Shown piece after piece: positions 1-5,663 of a stretch of 9,642 bases of DNA. Position numbers and translations under genes: made by a program. Each line of letters starts with the position of its first letter. Positions within the stretch are counted from its first letter, which is position 1. This DNA is from Deltaproteobacteria bacterium (lineage in GTDB: Bacteria; Myxococcota_A; Polyangia; JAAYKL01), in contig JAABTR010000354.1 in assembly GCA_011389755.1 (NCBI GenBank), positions 1 through 9,642 on the forward strand. Reading direction: 5' to 3'. Below the pieces are notes generated by a model. It made no database searches and was not told where the DNA came from. It was given only the letters and a program-made list of their open reading frames with translations.

Positions 1-1423
1 CACAGACCACCCAAAGGCCCGCGCCGCCATCGAAGACGAGTGCTCCAAGTGCCACATGCCCATGGTCCAGCACCGGGCCCATGTGATGGGCTCAAAAGGC
101 AGGGTCTTCGCCAACCTGCCCATCGGCCCCGGTCTCGGCGGGCCGCCGCCGGATGCGCCGGCTCCCCGCGTTCGGGCTCTGGCCATGGACGGGGTGTCGT
201 GCGCCACGTGCCACCAGATCCGAAAGGACCGCCTGGGGCAAGACTCGAGCTTTACCGGCGGCTTCGTCATAGACGTGACCACGCCCCCTGGAAAAAGAGA
301 CATCTTCGGTCCCTACGAGGTGGACGACCCCCTTCGCGCTATGATGAGCTCGGCCACGACGTACGAGCCGCGCAAGGGCGACCACGTGCAGAAATCCGAG
401 CTGTGCGCGACCTGCCACACCCTCTTCACCCACGCGCTCGGGCCCGACGGCCAGGTGATCGGAAAGCTGGCCGAACAGGTGCCCTACCTCGAGTGGAGAC
501 ACTCCGACTACAAAGACGCGCAGTCATGCCAGTCCTGTCACATGCCGGTGCTCGACCACGAGCAGCCCATCTCGTCGGTTCTGGGCGATCCGCGGCCCGA
601 GTTTTCAAAGCACGTCTTTCGGGGCGGCAACTTCTTCATGCTGGGCATCTTCGCCGCGCACCGCGACGAGCTCGGCGTCGCGGCTCTGCCCAGCGAGCTC
701 GCCGCCACCCGGGAGTCCACCTTGGCCCAGCTCACGGAGGAGACGGCCTCGGTGGGCCTCGAGGCAAAAGAGGCGACCGAAGATAAGATCCGCGTCGCGG
801 TGACCGTCGACAACATGGCCGGGCACAAGCTGCCCACCGCGTATCCATCGCGCCGGGTGTGGCTGCACGTCACGGTGGAAGACCAAGGCGGGGAAACGAT
901 CTTCGAGTCCGGGGCCCCGCGGGAAGACGGCTCCATCGCGGGCAACGACAACGACGCCGACCCGGCGAAGTTCGAGCCGCACTACGCCACCGTCACCTCG
1001 CCCGAAGAGGTCCAAATCTACGAGCCTATCCTGGGCTCACCGGACGGCCGGGTCACCACCGGCCTCCTCAGCGCCACGCGCTATCTCAAGGACAACCGAA
1101 TTTTGCCCGCCGGTTTCGACAAAAAAACCGCCGGCGAGGATATCGCGGTCATGGGCGCGGCTTTCGACGACCCGGACTTCGAAGGAGGAGCGGACACCGT
1201 CGAGTACGCCGTGGCCCTGGAGGGAGCCTCGTATCCGCTGACGGTCCGCGCCGAGCTCTGGTACCAGCCCATCGGCTTTCGCTGGGCCCACAATCTCGGG
1301 CAATACGATGCGCCTGAGCCCCGCAGGTTCGTCGAGCTCTTCGAAGCCGGATCCTCCCACTCCGCGGTGATGCTGGCGACAGGTCAGCTCGAGATCCCGC
1401 CGCCCGCGCCCCGCGCCGAGTAG
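1..1423 (+). CDS. Multihaem c-type cytochrome, C-terminal part (5' end outside window)
   Basis: This is a periplasmic electron-transfer protein with covalently bound haems. The reading frame is open from base 2 to the TAG at 1421-1423. It already contains a haem site before the first in-frame ATG (56), so the true start lies to the left of the window. Four CxxCH haem-attachment motifs are visible: CSKCH (41-55), CATCH (200-214), CATCH (404-418) and CQSCH (527-541). More may lie upstream, and any signal peptide is out of view. The second half has no haem site and begins with a GHKLPTAYPSRR segment (about 823-855), followed by a beta-rich region with HYATVTSPEEVQIYE and LSATRYLKDNRILP. This module is familiar from C-terminal halves of deltaproteobacterial multihaem cytochromes related to the cytochrome c554 group. 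The redox partner and substrate cannot be read from the sequence. The family assignment is firm; the exact role is unknown. A weak terminator-like hairpin follows the stop. Confidence 0.88.
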   Translation, partial: TDHPKARAAIEDECSKCHMPMVQHRAHVMGSKGRVFANLPIGPGLGGPPPDAPAPRVRALAMDGVSCATCHQIRKDRLGQDSSFTGGFVIDVTTPPGKRDIFGPYEVDDPLRAMMSSATTYEPRKGDHVQKSELCATCHTLFTHALGPDGQVIGKLAEQVPYLEWRHSDYKDAQSCQSCHMPVLDHEQPISSVLGDPRPEFSKHVFRGGNFFMLGIFAAHRDELGVAALPSELAATRESTLAQLTEETASVGLEAKEATEDKIRVAVTVDNMAGHKLPTAYPSRRVWLHVTVEDQGGETIFESGAPREDGSIAGNDNDADPAKFEPHYATVTSPEEVQIYEPILGSPDGRVTTGLLSATRYLKDNRILPAGFDKKTAGEDIAVMGAAFDDPDFEGGADTVEYAVALEGASYPLTVRAELWYQPIGFRWAHNLGQYDAPEPRRFVELFEAGSSHSAVMLATGQLEIPPPAPRAE

Positions 1424-1438
1424 CGCGTTAGGCGACCG

Positions 1439-1460
1439 AATCCACGCAACTGGATTTTTT
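1439..1460 (+). terminator. Weak intrinsic terminator after the cytochrome gene
   Basis: AATCCA (1439-1444) pairs perfectly with TGGATT (1451-1456) across a 6-nt loop, and a run of T follows directly (1455-1460). The stem is short and only partly GC, so it is a weak candidate, but it lies 16 nt after the cytochrome stop codon. A second T run (1481-1486) has no convincing stem before it. Confidence 0.35.
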
Positions 1461-1514
1461 GCACTCGATGCCCGACACTCTTTTTTGCAGCCCCTAGCAA
1501 AACGCCGTTTCGGC

Positions 1515-1522
1515 AAGGAAGG
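1515..1522 (+). promoter_or_regulatory. Ribosome binding site that fixes the start of the 383-aa gene
   Basis: AAGGAAGG ends 5 nt before the ATG at 1528. A GTG in the same frame at 1522 overlaps this site, so ATG 1528 is the better start. Confidence 0.7.
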
Positions 1523-1527
1523 TGCCC

Positions 1528-2679
1528 ATGAACGTACCCGCGGATGCTTTCTCCATACTCGAAAGCGCCATCGCAGACACAGCGGACTGGCGGGTCTGGT
1601 CTCCCACGACCAGAGACCTCATCCAGATCGAGCTGGGAGGCGTCCAGCTGTGGACGCCCCCCCTGGGCGGCCTCGGCGCCCCCTCGTCGCTTATCGCCCT
1701 CGACTTCGAGCACCCACGCGCCCTGGGATTCCTCGTGCGCGAAAATCCCCCCGAGGACTTGCCCGACGACTGGGCCGACCTTTTGTCACGGGACGAGCTG
1801 ACCGACAACATGCTCCCCTTGGATACGGTCACCATGACGTCGAAGGAGAAGCTCGCCGCGATGCTCGACGAGGCTCACCGCGTCGAGTGGCGACTCGGTA
1901 ACAGGGAGCAGCTGTCGACCCTCGCCGACACTGACTCCTTCTTGGCTCTATGGGCCGGGCCGTTGGGAATCGTGGTGGCCGCCGAGCAGGTGAAGATCCG
2001 GGATCTGGGCGGCGAGATCGACTGGGAGGACCTCGAAGAGCTCAACAAGCGGTGGTGGAACTATTGGAGAGACTACTGGAAGCGCCGCGCCGGCGACGCG
2101 CCCATGCCCCGAGATCCGCTGTGCGAGATGGTGGTCCCCACCAGCGTAGAGCTCGATGAGTCCCGTCTCGAAAAAGCGGATCCTAAGCTTGTCTCACGGA
2201 TCAGAAAGCTCCACGAAAAGATCGTCGGCCCCGAGGGGGGGCTCGAGGAGCTCATCCTCCTGGGTCAGCTGCTCTACGACGCCAAAGATGCCCACACCTC
2301 GGAACTCTTGCTTCGTCGCAACGTCCTCGAAGAAGGCGACGAGGTCCACCAAAAGTACATCGCTCTACACGGTCACACCGCGCAGCGGGAGTTTGAACAG
2401 TCTCGCACCGATCTCGAGACCCAGCTCGGCGTGAGCCTGACCCAGATGGGTCAGGCCGATTTCTTGGACCTGGAGCTCGAGGGACAAAAGATACCCCATG
2501 CCCCGAAGGCTCGCCAGGAGCTGCGCGACAGCATCGACGCGCACTTCACCGCGAGGCTCCTCTACGAGGGATTCGGGGCAGCCTCGGCCGAGATCTTCGG
2601 AGCGCCCGAAGAAGAAGACAGCACCCCAAAAGACCTGCTCCTGACATGGCGCGACGGCACCTGGCGGCTTGGCACGTGA
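1528..2679 (+). CDS. Uncharacterised 383-aa soluble protein
   Basis: I do not recognise this family. The frame has the codon bias of its neighbours, a good ribosome binding site (AAGGAAGG, 1515-1522) and a TGA at 2677-2679, so it is very likely a real gene. There is no signal peptide, membrane segment or cysteine-rich region, which suggests a cytoplasmic protein. It is acidic and rich in Leu, Glu and Asp. The N-terminal third is probably mixed alpha/beta, with WRVWSPTTRDLIQIELGG near residues 20-40. The middle carries a striking aromatic-basic run, RWWNYWRDYWKRR, at residues 175-187. The rest reads as mainly helical, with many Leu/Glu repeats between about residues 210 and 330. The last residues (TWRDGTWRLGT) resemble the Trp-Gly-Trp edge strand seen in NTF2-like or beta-sandwich domains, but that is only a resemblance. 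It stands alone between a cytochrome gene on the same strand and a convergent signalling cluster, so context gives little help. Confidence 0.8.
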   Translation: MNVPADAFSILESAIADTADWRVWSPTTRDLIQIELGGVQLWTPPLGGLGAPSSLIALDFEHPRALGFLVRENPPEDLPDDWADLLSRDELTDNMLPLDTVTMTSKEKLAAMLDEAHRVEWRLGNREQLSTLADTDSFLALWAGPLGIVVAAEQVKIRDLGGEIDWEDLEELNKRWWNYWRDYWKRRAGDAPMPRDPLCEMVVPTSVELDESRLEKADPKLVSRIRKLHEKIVGPEGGLEELILLGQLLYDAKDAHTSELLLRRNVLEEGDEVHQKYIALHGHTAQREFEQSRTDLETQLGVSLTQMGQADFLDLELEGQKIPHAPKARQELRDSIDAHFTARLLYEGFGAASAEIFGAPEEEDSTPKDLLLTWRDGTWRLGT

Positions 2680-2690
2680 GCTCTCTTGTG

Positions 2691-2725
2691 GCCCCAAAAC
2701 GACGAAAGCCCCGCCGTTTTGGGGC
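2691..2725 (+). terminator. 11-bp perfect hairpin after the 383-aa gene
   Basis: GCCCCAAAACG (2691-2701) and CGTTTTGGGGC (2715-2725) are perfect reverse complements separated by 13 nt, starting 11 nt after the stop codon. The position between convergent genes suggests transcription termination. No U-rich tract follows on the plus strand and none is obvious on the minus strand, so it could instead be an RNA 3' end stabiliser or a protein-binding dyad. Confidence 0.45.
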
Positions 2726-2771
2726 GAGGCCTTCTTGTATGCTCATCCGCGATTCTCGTCGCGGTGTGAAG

Positions 2772-2809
2772 GCCGCGCGAATGAAAAAAACGCACCGTTT
2801 TCGCGCGGC
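2772..2809 (-). terminator. Second dyad of the convergent gap, possible bidirectional terminator
   Basis: GCCGCGCGAA (2772-2781) and TTCGCGCGGC (2800-2809) are perfect reverse complements. Inside them AAAACG (2787-2792) pairs with CGTTTT (2796-2801) around a 3-nt loop. Stacked on the GCCGCGCG/CGCGCGGC stem this gives one long hairpin with a 7-nt bulge. Read on the minus strand, the inner stem runs into seven T, so it could end the transcript of the phosphatase gene that stops at 2892. The rest of this 212-bp gap holds an 8-base T run (2862-2869) without a good stem and nothing else I can name. Confidence 0.42.
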
Positions 2810-2891
2810 GACGGCGGGACACTAAACTCCCCAGCCCCCTTGCGTCAAGTAAAATAATCGGTTTTTTTTAGCGAGACGCGATGAGGTGGGC

Positions 2892-4145
2892 TCAAAAGAT
2901 ATCGCTCGGCGACAGCCTCTCGTGGCGGCCGGTCTGCAGACTCACGCGAATGCGGTCGGCGTCGATGGTGGTGATCTCCACGAGCCTCTCGAGCAGGTCG
3001 ATGCCCAGGCGGGGAAACATATGGGTGAGCTGGGAGAAGCGGACCTTGTCGATGGACAAGAGCCTGCCCCGGTCGGCGGCGACGAGGGTCGATCGACAGG
3101 GGCGGTCCTGCAAAAGACCGGTCTCACCCAGGTAATCCCCGGTCCCTAGCTGCGCGATGCGTTTTTGACCTTGCTCCAGCGCGAAGCCCTCGGTGAGCAT
3201 GACGAAGAGCCCTGGACACGGCTCACCTTGTCCGATGACCACGTCTCCCTCTTCGAACCGGCGCACCTCACCCAGATTGAGGACCCGCTGCAGATGCTCG
3301 AAGCTGAGGTCATGAAACAAAGGCACCCTCTTGAGGACATCGAAGCAGCCGGCCACGGTGACGAGCGGCTCTGTGAGGGTGATCCTCTCGTTGCCTTGAG
3401 TGGGCTGAGCCACGATGACCGTGATGTCGTCTTCGGCGCCTTGGGATTGGGCGTAGTCCATCAAGGCGTCGGGCACTCTGCCCAGCTCGCCTTCCAAAAG
3501 CTCGGCGAGCGATTCGCCGGCGTCCAGGTGGCGCGCCAGGCCGTTTGTGCACAACAAGAACCTGTCGTCCGGCGTGACATCTATGACGAGCGTGTCCACC
3601 AGCACTGACGAGTCTTTGCCCACGGCCCGCGTCAGGATGCTGGAGTAGGGGTGTTCTCGAACCTCCTGTTCGGAGATCACCCCCGCGGCGCACAGCTCAG
3701 CTGCCATGGTGTGGTCGGTGCTCAGCTTGTGCGCCTCCCCGTCGCGCAGGAGGTACAGCCGCGTGTTGCCCACATGCGCCATGACCGCCTTGTCGTCCAA
3801 GATGACGAGCACCGTCACCGTGGCGCCCATGGATCGGACCTCCGGTTGACTCTCCGCCAGGTCGAACACCGCGCGGCAGGCGGCCCCGATCGCCTGCTCA
3901 GCCAGCTGGGCCACGTCTTTGACAGGCGCCATCTTAAAGACGGCGTCTTCGAGAACGTCTTTGTTTTTCTCGAAATGCTCGGCGATGGTCTGCACCGTGG
4001 TCTTCGACGCCAGATCCCCCCCGGATCGACCCCCGATGCCGTCGCTCACCACGTAGAGCCCCATCTCGTCGTCCACGAAGTGGGCGTCCTCGTTCCGACC
4101 CCTCTCCCGTCCGCGGACGGTCAACCCGATACCCAATGCTCTCAT
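2892..4145 (-). CDS. PP2C-family Ser/Thr phosphatase fused to a cyclic-nucleotide-binding domain
   Basis: The 417-aa protein has two domains and no signal peptide or membrane segment. Residues 1-247 are a PP2C (PPM) phosphatase domain, which hydrolyses phosphoserine and phosphothreonine with two or three metal ions. Visible motifs are RGRNEDAHF (D20), VVSDGIGG (D35, G36), MGATVTV, ILTRAVG and GAEDDITVIV (D239). Two expected Asp residues are Asn: GDSR reads GNTR (N127) and SDG reads TNG (N201). Residues about 271-400 form a CRP-like cNMP-binding domain with the phosphate-binding cassette GETGLLQDRPCRST. E341 and R351 are ten residues apart, as E72 and R82 are in E. coli CRP, so ligand binding is plausible. 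I chose ATG 4145 because GGAGAA lies 6 nt upstream; a longer frame from TTG 4229 has no such site. It lies 132 bp after the activator gene on the same strand and is probably co-transcribed. Phosphatase activity is uncertain; the domain calls are secure. Confidence 0.9.
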   Translation of the reverse strand: MRALGIGLTVRGRERGRNEDAHFVDDEMGLYVVSDGIGGRSGGDLASKTTVQTIAEHFEKNKDVLEDAVFKMAPVKDVAQLAEQAIGAACRAVFDLAESQPEVRSMGATVTVLVILDDKAVMAHVGNTRLYLLRDGEAHKLSTDHTMAAELCAAGVISEQEVREHPYSSILTRAVGKDSSVLVDTLVIDVTPDDRFLLCTNGLARHLDAGESLAELLEGELGRVPDALMDYAQSQGAEDDITVIVAQPTQGNERITLTEPLVTVAGCFDVLKRVPLFHDLSFEHLQRVLNLGEVRRFEEGDVVIGQGEPCPGLFVMLTEGFALEQGQKRIAQLGTGDYLGETGLLQDRPCRSTLVAADRGRLLSIDKVRFSQLTHMFPRLGIDLLERLVEITTIDADRIRVSLQTGRHERLSPSDIF

Positions 4146-4151
4146 CTTAGG

Positions 4152-4157
4152 TTCTCC
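4152..4157 (-). promoter_or_regulatory. Ribosome binding site that fixes the phosphatase start
   Basis: On the minus strand GGAGAA ends 6 nt before the ATG at 4145. It rules against the TTG 28 codons upstream (4229), which would add residues that do not resemble a PP2C N terminus. Confidence 0.7.
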
Positions 4158-4172
4158 GTGGCCGAGGTGGCC

Positions 4173-4201
4173 CCTTTGTAACTTTATCCTTTCATTGTGA
4201 A
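4173..4201 (-). promoter_or_regulatory. Possible weak promoter before the phosphatase gene
   Basis: On the minus strand TTCACA (4201-4196) resembles a -35 box. TACAAA (4180-4175) is a -10-like hexamer, but the spacer is only 15 nt. This AT-rich patch is the only such stretch in the 132-bp gap. It could give the phosphatase gene its own transcript, but the match is poor. Confidence 0.2.
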
Positions 4202-4227
4202 GCGCCCCGGGCCGATCATCAAACCCC

Positions 4228-4288
4228 AACCGCGGTGTTTTCTCGAGGTAGGCCGAAGTCCGCCGCGGTTTTGGGCGTCACTTCGGCC
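4228..4288 (-). promoter_or_regulatory. Interleaved inverted repeats, candidate H-type RNA pseudoknot
   Basis: Two perfect 8-bp inverted repeats cross each other. On the minus-strand transcript the order is GGCCGAAG (4288-4281), 10 nt, AACCGCGG (4270-4263), 4 nt, CTTCGGCC (4258-4251), 15 nt, CCGCGGTT (4235-4228). The first arm pairs with the third and the second with the fourth. This is the topology of an H-type pseudoknot, or of two mutually exclusive hairpins. The second stem can grow by three G-C pairs past a two-A bulge. The activator stop codon (4280-4278) falls in the first loop. The structure therefore spans the end of the activator gene and the leader of the phosphatase gene. The pairing is seen in the sequence; the folding and the role are inferred. 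Confidence 0.4.
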
Positions 4289-5663
4289 CGCCGTTTTTTT
4301 TCGCTGGGCCCCCGGCCGCTTCCATTCGCCGCAGCTTCTCCCGCAGAGTCTTGCGATCGATACCCAAAATCTTCGCCGCCTTCGTCTTGTTTTCATTCAC
4401 ACGCGCCATGACCTTCGCGATGTAGTCCAGCTCCACCTCAGCGAGCGTTCGGTCCAGGCGGGGCTCGCAGGCGAGATCGCCAAAGCGCATCAGCGGCGGC
4501 AGATCCGTGACCTCGATGGTATCGGAATCGGTCAGCACGATGAGGCGCTGGAGGATGTTTTCGAGGGCGCGCACGTTCCCAGGCCAGTTGTGCCTCCTGA
4601 GCGCGTCGAGGGCGGCGTCTGTAAACGTGGGCACTGGCCTGTCCGCGCTCCTGGCGAACCGGGCGGCGAAGTGCCGCGTGAGCTCCAGCACGTCGTCGCC
4701 CCGATCCCGCAAGGGAGGCAGCTCGATGGCCACCACGTTGAGCCTGTAGAAGAGGTCCTCGCGAAACAGCTTTTTCTCCACCAGCGCCGCCAGGTCCTTG
4801 TTGGTCGCCGCGATGACCCTCACGTCTAAAGCGCGGGTCTTGGCCGAGCCCACTGGGCAGATCTCCTTTTCCTGGAGCACGCGGAGCAGCTTGACCTGCA
4901 TCTTCAAGCTGGTCTCGGCCACCTCATCGAGGAAGATCGTCCCACCGTCCGCGGCTTGAAACAGGCCGATGCGGTTGTCCGCGGCGCCGGTGAACGCGCC
5001 TTTGACGTAGCCGAAGAGCTCGCTCTCCAAGAGACTCTCGGGGATCCCTCCGCAGTTGACCGCCACGAAGGGCGAGGAGCTGCGCGGACCGCCGTAGTGT
5101 ATGGCCCGAGCCACCAGCTCCTTGCCGGTGCCGCTCTCTCCGGCCACCAGCACGGTGGCGCCTGTGCGTGCCGCCTTCTCGATCACGGCGTAAACGTGTC
5201 TCATGGGGGCAGAGTCGCCGAGGATCCCGTGGGGCGCAGCCGGCGGCGACACCGCCCCAGGGCTCGCCGCGCGGCGCACGTGCAGGCGCTCGAGGGCCCT
5301 GTCCACCGCGGCGAACAGCTCTTCGTCGGTGAAGGGCTTGGGCAGGTATTCCCGGGCGCCGCTCTTGACCGCCTCGACCGCGCCTTCCACCGTGGCGTAA
5401 CCGGTGATCATCATCACCTCGGTGTCGGCGTAGTTCTCCTTGACGTAGCGGACGAGCTCGAGCCCGGACGGCCCGGGCATCTTCATGTCGGTGATCACCA
5501 AATCCACGGGCACACCGTCGAGCACCGAGATGGCCTGCAAAGCGCTGCCCGCGGTGAAGACCCGGTGGCCCCGGGCGCGCAGGTTGCGTTCGATCACCTC
5601 GAGGGTCGCCACCGAGTCTTCCACCACGAGCACGGTCTCGCGGGCGCTTCCTTTGTCGGTCAT
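4278..5663 (-). CDS. NtrC-family sigma-54-dependent response regulator
   Basis: The 461-aa protein is a cytoplasmic transcription activator that, when phosphorylated, uses ATP hydrolysis to open sigma-54 RNA polymerase promoters. Residues about 9-127 form a receiver domain with the acidic pair E15-D16, phosphoacceptor D59 (VITDMKMPG), T87 and K109 (LPKPF). Residues about 147-385 form an AAA+ sigma-54 interaction domain with Walker A GESGTGKE (175-182), an intact GAFTGA loop (222-227) that contacts sigma-54, and Walker B GGTIFLDE (240-247). The C terminus (about 415-455) is a Fis-type helix-turn-helix, NKTKAAKILGIDRKTL. All key residues are present and the length is normal. The ATG at 5663 overlaps the kinase stop codon (ATGA) and has GAGGAGGA four nt upstream, so the two are translationally coupled and are very likely a cognate pair. 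The end of the gene is odd: the Lys-Lys-Asn codons AAA AAA AAC make a slippery run just before a possible pseudoknot. No obvious sigma-54 promoter was seen in this window. Confidence 0.95.
   Translation of the reverse strand: MTDKGSARETVLVVEDSVATLEVIERNLRARGHRVFTAGSALQAISVLDGVPVDLVITDMKMPGPSGLELVRYVKENYADTEVMMITGYATVEGAVEAVKSGAREYLPKPFTDEELFAAVDRALERLHVRRAASPGAVSPPAAPHGILGDSAPMRHVYAVIEKAARTGATVLVAGESGTGKELVARAIHYGGPRSSSPFVAVNCGGIPESLLESELFGYVKGAFTGAADNRIGLFQAADGGTIFLDEVAETSLKMQVKLLRVLQEKEICPVGSAKTRALDVRVIAATNKDLAALVEKKLFREDLFYRLNVVAIELPPLRDRGDDVLELTRHFAARFARSADRPVPTFTDAALDALRRHNWPGNVRALENILQRLIVLTDSDTIEVTDLPPLMRFGDLACEPRLDRTLAEVELDYIAKVMARVNENKTKAAKILGIDRKTLREKLRRMEAAGGPAKKNGGPK
4293..4299 (-). 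other. Slippery heptamer A AAA AAC near the activator stop codon
   Basis: On the coding (minus) strand eight A and one C lie in frame as AAA AAA AAC, giving the heptamer A AAA AAC in the X XXY YYZ phase needed for -1 slippage. Five codons, including the stop, remain after it. The first pseudoknot arm starts 4 nt downstream. A -1 shift would replace the last four residues by a 24-residue tail ending at a TGA at 4221-4219. The role is inferred only. Confidence 0.3.

Noticed and set aside
56..1423. Full-length cytochrome starting at ATG 56
   Set aside because: The same frame upstream encodes a complete CSKCH haem site (41-55) and stays open to the window edge, so the gene is truncated.
2835..2880. 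Intrinsic terminator at the 8-T run (2862-2869)
   Set aside because: Only a 4-bp CTTG/CAAG stem (2839-2849) lies before it, 12 nt away, and the GCGTC/GACGC pair encloses the T run rather than preceding it.
4146..4229. Longer phosphatase starting at TTG 4229
   Set aside because: No ribosome binding site precedes it, and the added residues do not look like a PP2C N terminus. ATG 4145 has a good site.
4184..4396. Overlapping minus-strand frame across the activator end (the +1 frame)
   Set aside because: Its Arg-rich translation is a frame shadow of the helix-turn-helix region. It would matter only if the A8 run loses one base, for which there is no evidence.
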